A stretch of 64,000 nucleotides of DNA, taken from a bacterium. GTDB lineage: Bacteria; Bacteroidota; Bacteroidia; Cytophagales; Cyclobacteriaceae. The notes beneath the pieces were generated by a model that was not told the origin of the DNA, did not search any database, and saw nothing but the letters and a program-made list of their open reading frames with translations. Numbering within the stretch: the stretch's first letter is position 1; the number at the start of each line of letters is the position of its first letter. A program made the translations under genes and the position numbers. Shown here one piece after another: positions 54,022 to 63,283 of this stretch. The stretch lies in NCBI GenBank assembly GCA_024743255.1, contig JANSWY010000015.1, forward strand, positions 19,027-83,026. Reading direction: 5' to 3'.

Positions 54022-55557
54022 ATGAGCTTAGAAATTAAAGTACCATCAGTTGGTGAGTCAATTTCAGAAGTTACTATCGCCCAATGGCTAAAGAAAGAGG
54101 GCGAACAAGTAGAGATGGATGAGGTAATCGCTGAGTTAGAATCTGATAAGGCAACTTTTGAGCTGACAGCAGAAGCTAGCGGAACCTTACACATTAAAGC
54201 AAACGAAGGAGATACAGTTGAAATAGGTGTTGTGATTTGTGAAATCGACACTTCAGCTGCTCCAGCCACAACAGCTTCTTCCACACCTGCTCCGGTAGCA
54301 GAATCTGCACCAGCACCTACTTCAGGTGGAGATAAAACAGGAGAAATCCTGGAAATGAAAGTTCCTACAGTTGGTGAATCAATTAATGAAGTCACCATTT
54401 CTACATGGGAGAAAAAAGAAGGTGAAGTTGTAGAGCTTGATCAGGTAATCGCTGAGATTGAATCTGATAAGGCGACTTTTGAATTAACGGCAGAGGCTTC
54501 TGGTATTTTACATATTGTTGCTCAGGAAGGAGAGACTCTTGAGATTGGAGCATTAATTTGTAAGATTGAAGTAATGGAAGGTGTTTCTTCATCAGCAGCT
54601 CCAGCTGCTCAACCTGCCGCTGCTAGTGCACCGTCAACATCTGGAAATGAAACATACGCAACAGGACATGCTTCTCCCGCGGCAGCAAAAATTCTAAGTG
54701 AAAAAGGAATTTCAGCATCTGATGTAAACGGAACTGGAAAAGATGGTCGTGTTACAAAAGAGGATGCGATGAAAGCTGAGAAGTCGGCACCTGCTCCGGC
54801 GAAAGCAGCTGCTCCAGCTTCTACTCCTGCTCCAGCAGCATTACCAACATTTGGTAGCAGAGAGCAGAAAAGAGAGAAAATGACTTCCTTGAGAAAGACG
54901 ATCTCAAGAAGATTAGTTTCTGTGAAGAATGAAACAGCAATGTTGACTACTTTCAATGAAGTTAACATGAAGCCAATCATGGATTTGAGAAAGAAATACA
55001 AAGAGACTTTCAAGGAAAAGCATGAGGTTGGTTTAGGTTTCATGTCATTTTTTGCTAAAGCATCTTGTATGGCACTTCAGGAATGGCCTGCGGTTAATGC
55101 CATGATTGATGGTGAAGAGATTGTTTACAATGAATTCTGTGATATTTCAATCGCAGTTTCCGCGCCAAGAGGACTTGTTGTACCTGTAATCAGAAATGCT
55201 GAGTCACTTTCTTTTGATGGAATTGAAAAAGAAGTTGTGAGACTTGCCACAAGAGCGAGAGAAAACAAATTGACAATTGATGAGATGACTGGTGGAACTT
55301 TCACCCTTACTAATGGTGGAATCTTTGGTTCAATGATGTCAACTCCAATTATCAATGCACCTCAATCGGCAATTCTGGGAATGCACAACATAGTTGAAAG
55401 ACCGGTTGTAGAAAACGGTGAGATTGTGATCCGACCAATGATGTATTTGGCTCTTTCATACGATCACAGAATTATTGATGGAAGAGAGTCAGTAAGTTTC
55501 CTTGTAAGAGTGAAGCAACTATTGGAGGATCCTACTAGATTATTATTGGGAGTTTAG
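54022..55557 (+). CDS. sucB: dihydrolipoyl succinyltransferase E2 with two lipoyl domains
   Basis: 511 residues, more than the roughly 405 of E. coli because there are two lipoyl domains (about 1-77 and 111-190), each with the lipoyl-Lys motif ESDKATFEL. Ala/Pro linkers follow, then the E3-binding domain ([34 protein letters not shown]) and the catalytic domain with [11 protein letters not shown] (HxxxDG). It transfers succinyl to CoA. 43 bases after sucA. Confidence 0.96.
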   Translation: MSLEIKVPSVGESISEVTIAQWLKKEGEQVEMDEVIAELESDKATFELTAEASGTLHIKANEGDTVEIGVVICEIDTSAAPATTASSTPAPVAESAPAPTSGGDKTGEILEMKVPTVGESINEVTISTWEKKEGEVVELDQVIAEIESDKATFELTAEASGILHIVAQEGETLEIGALICKIEVMEGVSSSAAPAAQPAAASAPSTSGNETYATGHASPAAAKILSEKGISASDVNGTGKDGRVTKEDAMKAEKSAPAPAKAAAPASTPAPAALPTFGSREQKREKMTSLRKTISRRLVSVKNETAMLTTFNEVNMKPIMDLRKKYKETFKEKHEVGLGFMSFFAKASCMALQEWPAVNAMIDGEEIVYNEFCDISIAVSAPRGLVVPVIRNAESLSFDGIEKEVVRLATRARENKLTIDEMTGGTFTLTNGGIFGSMMSTPIINAPQSAILGMHNIVERPVVENGEIVIRPMMYLALSYDHRIIDGRESVSFLVRVKQLLEDPTRLLLGV

Positions 55558-55559
55558 AT

Positions 55560-55724
55560 ATGAAATTTAAGATTTCTTCAGCAGTAACAATCCTGGCATT
55601 CATTCTGATTGGATACCTCATGTATTTGAAATTTGTGGAGGAGCAGGAAATCGAACCCAAGCTTTTAATACCAGCAGCAATGTTGGCTTTAATTGGTTCG
55701 GTATTGCGTAGGAGAGGAAAATAA
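55560..55724 (+). CDS. 54-residue membrane protein between sucB and lpdA
   Basis: ATG at 55560, two bases after the sucB stop, and TAA at 55724. The 54 residues have two hydrophobic helices (about 8-21 and 37-49), a charged loop (FVEEQEIEPK) and a basic end (RRRGK), so a two-helix inner-membrane protein with both ends probably inside. Position, spacing and the absence of other signals argue for a real gene. The function is unknown. Confidence 0.6.
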   Translation: MKFKISSAVTILAFILIGYLMYLKFVEEQEIEPKLLIPAAMLALIGSVLRRRGK

Positions 55725-55751
55725 TTAGATAACAACAACTAGAAAAAATAT

Positions 55752-57152
55752 ATGGATTATCAGGTAGTAGTTATTGGTTCAGGCCCGGGTGGTTATGTTG
55801 CTGCCATCAGATGTGCCCAACTAGGTATGAAAACAGCTATCATTGAAAAATATGATACGCTTGGAGGAACTTGCTTAAACGTGGGTTGTATTCCATCAAA
55901 GGCACTGTTGGATTCTTCTGAGCATTTTCACAATGCAGAGCACAGTTTCAAAGAGCATGGTATCGACATCAACAAACCAAAAGCCAACCTGAAGCAAATG
56001 ATTGCAAGGAAATCCAAGGTGGTTGATGAGAATGTGCAAGGGATTGCATTCCTGATGAAGAAGAACAAGATCGATGTTCATACTGGGTTAGGTTCATTTG
56101 TTGACAAAAACACAATCAAGGTTACTGCTAGTGATGGTAAAGAATCTCAGATTACAACTGAGAAGGTAATTATCGCAACAGGATCTAAACCGTCTACACT
56201 TCCATTCATTAAACTGGATAAGAAAAGAGTAATCACTAGTACGGAAGCATTAGAACTTAAGGAGATTCCGAAGCACCTTGTCATCATCGGAGGAGGTGTA
56301 ATTGGATTGGAATTAGGTTCAGTTTATGCAAGGATTGGTTCGAAAGTGTCTGTTGTAGAATACATGGACGGAATTATTCCTACTATGGACAGCACAATGG
56401 GTAAAGAATTGCAAAAGAGCCTTAAGAAATTAGGATTTGAATTCTATCTAAATCACAAAGTAACAGGTGTTGATGCTAAGGCAAAAGAAGTTACCATCAC
56501 CGCAGATACTCCAAAAGGTGAAAAACTTGAATTGAAAGGTGATTACTGCCTGGTTTCAATTGGAAGAAGACCTTACACTGATGGACTTGGTTTAGAAAAT
56601 GTGGGAGTGAAGGTTACAGAAAGAGGCCAGATAGAAACTGATGATCACCTAAAAACAAGTGTTGATAATATCTGGGCGATTGGTGATGTGGTTAAAGGAG
56701 CGATGCTTGCACATAAAGCTGAAGAAGAAGGCGTATTTGTTGCTGAACAAATGGCCGGACAAAAACCACATATCAACTACAATCTGATTCCTGGTGTGGT
56801 ATATACATGGCCGGAAGTGGCAAGTGTTGGGTATACTGAGGAGCAATTGAAGGAGCAAGGAAGAGCTTACAAAGCTGGAAAATTCCCTTACAAAGCCCTT
56901 GGAAGAGCAAGAGCAAGTATGGACACAGATGGTCTGGTGAAAGTACTAGCAGATAAGAATACTGATGAGATTCTTGGAATGCACATTATTGGAGCAAGAG
57001 CTGCCGACATGATCGCAACAGGTGTAACTGCAATGGAGTACAGAGCAAGTGCAGAGGACGTTTCCAGAATGTCACACGCACACCCAACCTACATGGAAGC
57101 GGTAAAAGAAGCATGCTTAGCAGCAACCGAGAACAGACCGATTCATATGTAA
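55752..57152 (+). CDS. lpdA: dihydrolipoamide dehydrogenase (E3)
   Basis: 466 residues. The FAD motif GSGPGGYVAAIRCAQLG, the redox disulfide GGTCLNVGCIPSKALL, the NAD motif VIIGGGVIGLELGSVYARIGSKV and the C-terminal catalytic pair HAHPTYMEAVKEA. It re-oxidises dihydrolipoyl E2. It closes the 2-oxoglutarate dehydrogenase operon, 27 bases after the small ORF. Confidence 0.96.
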   Translation: MDYQVVVIGSGPGGYVAAIRCAQLGMKTAIIEKYDTLGGTCLNVGCIPSKALLDSSEHFHNAEHSFKEHGIDINKPKANLKQMIARKSKVVDENVQGIAFLMKKNKIDVHTGLGSFVDKNTIKVTASDGKESQITTEKVIIATGSKPSTLPFIKLDKKRVITSTEALELKEIPKHLVIIGGGVIGLELGSVYARIGSKVSVVEYMDGIIPTMDSTMGKELQKSLKKLGFEFYLNHKVTGVDAKAKEVTITADTPKGEKLELKGDYCLVSIGRRPYTDGLGLENVGVKVTERGQIETDDHLKTSVDNIWAIGDVVKGAMLAHKAEEEGVFVAEQMAGQKPHINYNLIPGVVYTWPEVASVGYTEEQLKEQGRAYKAGKFPYKALGRARASMDTDGLVKVLADKNTDEILGMHIIGARAADMIATGVTAMEYRASAEDVSRMSHAHPTYMEAVKEACLAATENRPIHM

Positions 57153-57185
57153 GGCTTTGCCAGACATTAGACAAAAGACTTCTTA

Positions 57186-57209
57186 GGGGACCATTCGGTC
57201 CCTTTTTTT
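57186..57209 (+). terminator. Rho-independent terminator after lpdA
   Basis: GGGACC (57187-57192) and GGTCCC (57197-57202) form a 6-bp GC stem across an ATTC loop, followed by seven Ts. It lies 34 bases after the lpdA stop. Confidence 0.88.
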
Positions 57210-57238
57210 GTGACTAACTATTTACTCGCTCGTTTACC

Positions 57239-57272
57239 AGTCAACAGTCAACAGTCAACAGTCAACAGTCAA
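57239..57272. repeat. tandem heptamer array (AGTCAAC), 4 full copies plus 6 bases
   Basis: Perfect repeats of AGTCAAC from 57239 to 57266 followed by AGTCAA. Heptamer arrays are common between Bacteroidota genes and can change length by slippage; a 7-bp unit is not a multiple of three. Here it is noncoding. Confidence 0.9.
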
Positions 57273-57318
57273 ACCCTAAAAACTAAAATCTAACCCCTAA
57301 AACCATTTGTTAGTTCAA

Positions 57319-57374
57319 CTCAAAACTCAAAACTCAAAACTCAAAACTCAAAACTCAAAACTCAAAACTCAAAA
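57319..57374. repeat. tandem heptamer array (CTCAAAA)8
   Basis: Eight perfect copies of CTCAAAA, 56 bases, followed by CTCG. It is unrelated in unit to the first array 46 bases away but has the same 7-bp period. No inverted structure or spacer is present, so it is not a CRISPR. Confidence 0.92.
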
Positions 57375-57484
57375 CTCGTAATCTCGCAATTCGTATCCAG
57401 CCAAAAATTAAGCATTTCTTAACCACCAATTCATCATAAAGACATTTTCAGGTTGTACCATTGGATAACAATTTCTTCGGGATC

Positions 57485-58069
57485 ATGGCTGTTTCTAAAC
57501 AAAACATATTACCAATAATCAATGAGATTTTTGACTTGATAGAGATGTATGGTTTTCAGGCATATGACGAGAATCTTACATTGCTGCAGCACATGGAACA
57601 GTCGGCTCGTATTGCGGAAGAAAATGGGGAGGACTTAGAGTTCATCATCACTGCATTTCTTCATGACATTGGAATTATATGTGATCCATTTGTGGAAAGA
57701 GTTTCTCATGATGAAATAGGAAGATTACATCATGAAATAATCGGAGCTGGTTTTTTAAGGTCTAGGGGCTTTAGTGGCAGAGTTTGTGTCTTGATCACAA
57801 GTCAATTGGATGCAAACCGCTATATTTTGACTAAGCAATTCAATTACAAAAAAAAGGACAGAAAAAAGCTTGTAACAGAGGATGGCAGATTACTGATGTC
57901 AAAATCAGAGATGAAGGAATTTGAATCCAGACCTTATTTTGAGGAAGCAATACGTTTGAAAAGGATTGATGATGAAGCAAGAGATACTTCTCAATCTCAA
58001 TATCATCTTTTGAAATACAGATCGCTGCTAATGTCTTACCTTACCCAGCAGAATCAGGCATTATTATAA
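57485..58069 (+). CDS. HD-domain protein of the PhnZ/MIOX-like oxygenase family
   Basis: 194 residues from ATG 57485; an in-frame TTG at 57461 is less likely. The pattern Y...E...LLQHMEQSARIA, LHDIG (His60-Asp61), HHEIIGAGFL (His83) and MSKSEMKEFESRPYFEEAIRLKRIDDEARD (Asp162) is that of mixed-valent di-iron oxygenases such as PhnZ, which cleaves a 2-amino-1-hydroxyphosphonate. The usual ligand-bearing H.A.RY segment reads QLDANRYIL, so a metal histidine seems replaced by Gln107. No PhnY or phosphonate transporter is adjacent. Substrate unknown. Confidence 0.8.
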   Translation: MAVSKQNILPIINEIFDLIEMYGFQAYDENLTLLQHMEQSARIAEENGEDLEFIITAFLHDIGIICDPFVERVSHDEIGRLHHEIIGAGFLRSRGFSGRVCVLITSQLDANRYILTKQFNYKKKDRKKLVTEDGRLLMSKSEMKEFESRPYFEEAIRLKRIDDEARDTSQSQYHLLKYRSLLMSYLTQQNQALL

Positions 58070-58077
58070 TGGATGAA

Positions 58078-58593
58078 TTACTCGAATCTTGATTTGATTC
58101 GCACAAGATCTTCAGCAGCCAGCAATATATCGTGCTCAAGGAAATATAAAATGTACCTTCTGAAATCAGTGTCAAAGTTAGGGATTAAGCCATCTACTAA
58201 TTCAATAACCGCTTTTTTGTCTTCTTCGTGATTCTTGTATCTGCCAAAGATGCCGGGAATATTGTGGTCAATCGCCAGTCTAATGAATCGTATTTCAATA
58301 TTGCTGCCTTCCCAGGAAACTACCTCATCTATTAGTTCACAGTACTTCCTTACGTAAATGTATTTATTGTAAGGGTTAATGGTGACCTTGGCCATCATAG
58401 CATATGCTGCAGCTTGATATGCTTTTTCCAGATTATTGGGACTTTCAATGGAAGTCACCAAATCAAAGAAATCAGTAGTCTTGGACTCATCCAAAACACT
58501 TGCGTGAAATGACTTCCTGATTATATCAGGAGACACTTCATTCCCCCAGGACAGCAGGGGCAAAAACAAGCCGATTATTACTAATATTTTCAT
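58078..58593 (-). CDS. secreted protein of unknown function
   Basis: 171 residues from ATG 58593, which gives a proper signal peptide (MKILVIIGLFLPLLSWG) that a longer reading from 58641 would bury. The mature part is helical (AYQAAAYAMMAK, YILYFLEHDILLAAEDLVRIK). I recognise no family. It is convergent with the HD-domain gene, eight bases apart. Confidence 0.7.
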   Translation of the reverse strand: MKILVIIGLFLPLLSWGNEVSPDIIRKSFHASVLDESKTTDFFDLVTSIESPNNLEKAYQAAAYAMMAKVTINPYNKYIYVRKYCELIDEVVSWEGSNIEIRFIRLAIDHNIPGIFGRYKNHEEDKKAVIELVDGLIPNFDTDFRRYILYFLEHDILLAAEDLVRIKSRFE

Positions 58594-58837
58594 TGGTGCT
58601 TTTTCAACACGCGAAGATGCATAAAAGGTTTTCAATTCCATTGGGAAAAGATTGAATTTGTCATCCGAAAGATGTTTTTAAAAGCTGTGTGGTTGCATCA
58701 AGAAAAAAATTTTATTTGGGAACGTTTGCTATTTAAGGAAAATTTAGATTTTGAGAATTTGATGACTACCTTTTTGGCAACAACATATTATTTGATTTAA
58801 GTGTTATATTCACACTTGTATATTTTACTATTCGCAC

Positions 58838-60472
58838 ATGGAAGCCAAAAGAATTTATCAACTCAATAAGCTCAAGGATCAGGAGTTTGATTTGATCGTA
58901 ATAGGAGGAGGTATTACAGGAGCTGGAATCTGTTTGGATGCAGCTTCGAGGGGTCTGAAAACAGCTTTAGTTGAGAAGAATGATTTTGCTTCCGGAACAA
59001 GCTCTAAATCAACCAAACTTATTCACGGTGGATTGAGATATTTGAAGCAATTTGAAATAGCACTTGTCAGAGAAGTTGGACGTGAAAGAGCTACCGTTCA
59101 TAAGCTAGCTCCACATCTTGTGCAATCAAAAAAGATGTTGCTTCCAATAATCAAAGATGGGACATTTGGGAAGTTCATGTCTTCAATGGGTCTTATGGTA
59201 TATGATATTCTTGCAGGTGTTGAACAGGAGGATCAACGTAAAATGTACGATAAGGAAGAGACTCTGGAGTTGGAACCTCTTTTACCTGAAGAAGTTCTTG
59301 AAGGATCTGGTCTTTACTCTGAATATCGAACTGATGATTCCAGGTTAACTATTGAAGTGATCAAAACAGCGCAAGAGCATGGTGCCGTACCTGTCAATTA
59401 TATTTTAGCTGAAGATTTCATTTATGAAGACAATAAACTGGTAGGCCTTAAATGCAAGGACAATATCACTGAGGAAACTTTTGAGATGCGATCCAAATTT
59501 GTAGTCAGTGCAGCTGGTCCATGGGTAGATGATCTCAGGGATATTAATAAATCTAAACAGGGCAAAAGATTACAGCTGAGCAAAGGAGTCCACATTGTAG
59601 TCGATCATGAGAAACTACCTATCAAAAATGCTGTATACTTTGATATTCCGGATGGAAGAATGGTCTTTGCAATTCCAAGAGGAAAAGTAACTTATGTTGG
59701 TACCACTGACACGGTATATGAAGGAGATAAAGATCATGTGCTGGCAGACTATGAGGATATTAAATACCTGGTGGATGCGGCGAATCACGGGTTTCCTTCT
59801 ATTAACATTACTATGGATGATGTAGAATCTTCATGGGCAGGTTTAAGACCATTGATTTATGAGGAAGGCAAAGGGTCATATGAACTTTCCAGAAAGGATG
59901 AGATTTTTGAATCATCTACGGGTCTGATTTCAATCGCCGGAGGTAAGTTGACAGGATATCGAAAGATGGCCGAAAAGGTAGTGGATCTTGTCGCTGAAAA
60001 AATGGGAGATAAGGACATTCCTGAATGTTCAACTGATCAGATTGTTTTGCAAGGTGGAGTCTTTAGTAAACCAAAAGAGGTTAAACAGTATATAAAAGAA
60101 ATTCAGAAGATCATAAGTAAATATGGCTTAGATGATTACGTGGCTGAATATCTGGTTAGCAATTACGGTAGACAGACCGATCAAATATTGGGTTATTTCT
60201 CCGACTTTGATGATGCTGATACTGATATCAGACTAGGCCGTGCTGAACTTCTGTTTACCATCAAAAATGAAATGGTTCAAACTGCAGTAGATTTCTTTGA
60301 GAGAAGAACTGGTATGTTGTTTTTTGATATCAAAAGGGCTCGAAAGTTGCTGGAACCATTGATGCTTGATCTCACTAAATATCTGAATTGGGACGAGGAA
60401 AATGCTCAACTGGAGAAAGAAGCAGTACTTCAAGTGATGAGAGAGATCAGTGAGTTTACACCTCAAAATTGA
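58838..60472 (+). CDS. glpD: glycerol-3-phosphate dehydrogenase (FAD-dependent)
   Basis: 544 residues. FAD motif VIGGGITGAGICLDAASRGLKTALVEKNDFASGTSSKSTKLIHGGLRYL, then AAGPWVDDLR, and TTDTVYEGD...WAGLRPL, with the C-terminal cap domain (ARKLLEPLMLDLTKYL). It oxidises glycerol-3-phosphate to DHAP and sends electrons to quinone. Its end overlaps the convergent regulator gene by 17 bases. No glpF or glpK is visible. Confidence 0.95.
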   Translation: MEAKRIYQLNKLKDQEFDLIVIGGGITGAGICLDAASRGLKTALVEKNDFASGTSSKSTKLIHGGLRYLKQFEIALVREVGRERATVHKLAPHLVQSKKMLLPIIKDGTFGKFMSSMGLMVYDILAGVEQEDQRKMYDKEETLELEPLLPEEVLEGSGLYSEYRTDDSRLTIEVIKTAQEHGAVPVNYILAEDFIYEDNKLVGLKCKDNITEETFEMRSKFVVSAAGPWVDDLRDINKSKQGKRLQLSKGVHIVVDHEKLPIKNAVYFDIPDGRMVFAIPRGKVTYVGTTDTVYEGDKDHVLADYEDIKYLVDAANHGFPSINITMDDVESSWAGLRPLIYEEGKGSYELSRKDEIFESSTGLISIAGGKLTGYRKMAEKVVDLVAEKMGDKDIPECSTDQIVLQGGVFSKPKEVKQYIKEIQKIISKYGLDDYVAEYLVSNYGRQTDQILGYFSDFDDADTDIRLGRAELLFTIKNEMVQTAVDFFERRTGMLFFDIKRARKLLEPLMLDLTKYLNWDEENAQLEKEAVLQVMREISEFTPQN

Positions 60473-61157
60473 ACCCCTTAGATACTAGCTCGTCATATTT
60501 TACTTTATTGAAACGATAGTAAAATGCACCTCGTCTGGAGCTCTTATCTTTATCATCAAGCTTATCAAGGAAGCCCATAGATAGGATTTTCTTTCTAAAG
60601 TTTCTTTTATCTAATTCTTTTTGATAGAGTGCTTCGTAAAGCTTTTGTAATTCAGGAAGTGTAAACTTCTCAGGTAATAAATGAAATCCAATTGGTTGAT
60701 ATCTAGCTCTGGTCCTTAAATGTTGCAAAGCATTATCCATCATATCATTGTGGTCAAAAATCAAATCTGGGATATCTGAGAATTGTATCCAATGAGCGTC
60801 ATGCTCCTCAACAGATTGGTGAGTATATTCGTTTACTTTAATTAAGGCATAGAAAGCCACTGAGATCACACGGGCACCTGGATCACGATCAACATCTCCA
60901 TAGGCATGAAGCTGTTCCATATACAGATCTTCTAACCCGGTAAGATCGTTTAGGATTCTCCTTCCGGCTGTTTTAAGACTCTCATCTACATTTACAAAAC
61001 CGCCAGGTATTGCCCACTTTCCACTAGCAGGTTCAATGTTTCTTTTCAGTAGCAAAAGCTTTAATTGCCCAGCTTCAAAACCAAAGACAATACAATTCAC
61101 CGCCACCAGAATTTTTTCGGTGTGTGGATAGTATTTATGTAGCTTATCTTCTCCCAT
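60456..61157 (-). CDS. NUDIX-fold transcriptional regulator (NrtR/AraR-like)
   Basis: 233 residues. The N-terminal Nudix fold (VAVNCIVFGFEAGQLKLLLLKRNIEPASGKWAIPGGFVNVDESL) has a degenerate Nudix box: the conserved REUxEE is RILNDL, so the metal-binding glutamates are lost and hydrolysis is unlikely. The C-terminal winged helix (FTLPELQKLYEALYQKELDKRNFRKKIL) binds DNA. Relatives are NrtR (NAD) and Bacteroides AraR (sugar). Divergence from the GH97 gene suggests it controls sugar use here. Confidence 0.88.
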   Translation of the reverse strand: MGEDKLHKYYPHTEKILVAVNCIVFGFEAGQLKLLLLKRNIEPASGKWAIPGGFVNVDESLKTAGRRILNDLTGLEDLYMEQLHAYGDVDRDPGARVISVAFYALIKVNEYTHQSVEEHDAHWIQFSDIPDLIFDHNDMMDNALQHLRTRARYQPIGFHLLPEKFTLPELQKLYEALYQKELDKRNFRKKILSMGFLDKLDDKDKSSRRGAFYYRFNKVKYDELVSKGFNFEV

Positions 61158-61313
61158 CTTTTACCTTTCTACGGCAATAATACTGACTGGATTGGTCTTA
61201 AATAAAAATACACTCCAGAATATGATGAATGGCCAAAATAATAGCAACTATTTTAAGGTGTTGTTTTTACACTTATTCTAAATCTTCTATATTGCTCAAT
61301 AACATTTTACCCA

Positions 61314-63278
61314 ATGAAATCAATCAAGCTCAGTTGCATCTCAGCTATTGCAATTCTCTCATTTAGTTTTAATGCCATGGCACAGTCTTACAATGTGGAA
61401 TCCCCAGATGGTTCTAACAAAATCGAGGTGTTCGTTGATGGAGGCATCAAGTATAAGGTGATACATGGAGAAGAAACGATATTGGAATCCTCTTCAATTG
61501 ATATTTCCATAGGTGGATCATTCGCTTTGCAAAATCTGAAAGTGAAAAGCACCAAGACCAACAATATTGACAAGATAATTGAGCCTGTTATTCGTGTGAA
61601 AAGAGCAAAAATTGAAGATCAATACAATGAGTTAATTATCAATTTTACTAACAAAAACTCGGTTCATTTCAGAGCATATAATGATGGTGTAGCTTACAGA
61701 ATTGAGACTAATTCGAAGAAGGAGGTAATAATTGATGATGAACTTATAGAATATAACTTCACTGATAACTTTAATGCAAGTTTTCCAATCGCTGATGGTT
61801 TCTTTACCCATTACGAGCGTAACTACACCACCAAGCCTGTCAATGCACTGCAATCGGATGAAATGAGTTGCCTGCCTGCATTAGTTCATATGATCAGCAA
61901 TGTGAAAGTAGCTATCACAGAATCTGATTTATACAACTACCCAGGGTTCTATCTGGTAAAGGGTCCGGATAACTCACTAAAATCTGTATTTCCGAAATAC
62001 CCGAAGACTTATACCCAACCAGATGACAGAGATGTAAGGCCAGCCGAATTACACGACTACATCGCCAAGACATCTGGTAAAAGAACTTTCCCATGGAGAT
62101 TAATGGTGATCTCAGAAAATGATGGAGACCTGATCCAAAGTGAGTTGGTTTACAAATTAGCCAGGCCTTTAGAACTCAAGGAAACCGACTGGATTAAACC
62201 TGGGAAAGTAGCCTGGGATTGGTACAATGCAAATAACATTTACGGAGTAGACTTTGAGTCTGGTATTAATACTCCTACTTATAAGTACTACATCGATTTC
62301 GCTTCCAAATATGGTTTGGAATATATTATTCTGGATGAAGGCTGGTACGATATTAAGACAAATGATCTGCTCAATCCCGTTCCAGATATTCAACTTGAAG
62401 AGTTAATTGCTTATGGTGAAGAAAAGAATGTAGGAATTATACTTTGGGTAACCTGGAAAGCATTGGAAGATCAGTTTGATGAGGCACTTCAGCAGTTTGA
62501 AGATTGGAGAGTTAAAGGAATCAAAGTAGATTTTATGCAAAGGGATGATCAATGGATGGTGGAATACTATGAGAAGGTATCCCGAGTTGCAGCTAAGCAT
62601 AAATTATTAGTGGATTTTCATGGATCCTATAAACCATCTGGATTGAGAAGAGCATATCCAAATGTGTTAAGTCGAGAAGGTGTAAAAGGATTGGAGCAAC
62701 ATAAGTGGGAAGGAGAATTTGCAAATCCTGATTATGATGTAGAGATGCCATTTATTCGAATGTTAGCTGGCCCAGTAGACTACACTCCTGGGGCAATGAT
62801 TAATGCTCAGAAGAAAAATTATTATCCATTCTTTGAAAGACCAATGTCACTTGGAACCAGATGCCATCAGTTGGCCATGTATGTCATCTATGAAAGTCCA
62901 TTGCAAATGCTTGCAGATAGCCCTTCTAATTATCTAAAAGAAGAGGAAAATATGAAATTTCTTTCAGCAGTACCAAGTATATGGGATGAAACTGTTGTTC
63001 TCTCAGCAAAGTTTGGAGATCACGTTGCATTGGCGCGCCAATCTGGAGATGACTGGTATGTTGGAGTACTGGGAAATTGGTCTGCAAAAGATATAGAGCT
63101 TGATTTCTCATTCTTAGGAAATGGAGAATACACTATCGAATTATATCAGGATGGAATAAACGCAGAGCGCTATGCCAGTGATTATAAAATGATTTCCAGA
63201 GATATCAACAACAAAGAAAAGATTAAAGTACACCTGGCTTCTGGTGGAGGATGGGCAGCAAGAATAATTAGAAAATAG
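61314..63278 (+). CDS. GH97 glycoside hydrolase, retaining alpha-galactosidase type
   Basis: 654 residues with a signal peptide (FNAMAQ). GH97 pattern: MAQSYNVESPDGSNKIEVFVDGG at the N-terminus, AWDWYNANNIYGVDF..., GLEYIILDEGWYD and GIKVDFMQRDDQWMV with Asp406 as nucleophile. DFHGSYKPSGLRRAYPN has HG in place of the HE of inverting SusB glucosidases, so this belongs to the retaining alpha-galactosidase branch (BT1871-like). It probably acts in the periplasm, with calcium. The next gene is a sugar symporter six bases away. Confidence 0.93.
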   Translation: MKSIKLSCISAIAILSFSFNAMAQSYNVESPDGSNKIEVFVDGGIKYKVIHGEETILESSSIDISIGGSFALQNLKVKSTKTNNIDKIIEPVIRVKRAKIEDQYNELIINFTNKNSVHFRAYNDGVAYRIETNSKKEVIIDDELIEYNFTDNFNASFPIADGFFTHYERNYTTKPVNALQSDEMSCLPALVHMISNVKVAITESDLYNYPGFYLVKGPDNSLKSVFPKYPKTYTQPDDRDVRPAELHDYIAKTSGKRTFPWRLMVISENDGDLIQSELVYKLARPLELKETDWIKPGKVAWDWYNANNIYGVDFESGINTPTYKYYIDFASKYGLEYIILDEGWYDIKTNDLLNPVPDIQLEELIAYGEEKNVGIILWVTWKALEDQFDEALQQFEDWRVKGIKVDFMQRDDQWMVEYYEKVSRVAAKHKLLVDFHGSYKPSGLRRAYPNVLSREGVKGLEQHKWEGEFANPDYDVEMPFIRMLAGPVDYTPGAMINAQKKNYYPFFERPMSLGTRCHQLAMYVIYESPLQMLADSPSNYLKEEENMKFLSAVPSIWDETVVLSAKFGDHVALARQSGDDWYVGVLGNWSAKDIELDFSFLGNGEYTIELYQDGINAERYASDYKMISRDINNKEKIKVHLASGGGWAARIIRK

Positions 63279-63283
63279 ACAGC

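Larger units (their letters stand above)
57210..57484. other. noncoding gap with heptamer tandem repeats
   Basis: The whole gap between lpdA and the HD-domain gene (332 bases, 57153-57484) contains no gene. It holds the lpdA terminator, two 7-bp tandem arrays (listed separately), and degenerate repeat-like AT-rich sequence with CCTAAAA-type steps between them (about 57273-57318). Confidence 0.7.

Noticed and set aside
54006..55043. Open frames antisense to sucB with Ala/Gly-rich sequence
   Set aside because: Mirror of the Ala/Pro linkers of the E2 protein; no independent coding signs.
57239..57374. Possible CRISPR array
   Set aside because: Repeats are contiguous 7-mers without spacers, and no cas genes are near.
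61314..63278. SusB-type alpha-glucosidase
   Set aside because: The catalytic segment reads DFHGSYKP, not the HE form of inverting SusB enzymes, and KVDFM has the retaining-type Asp.
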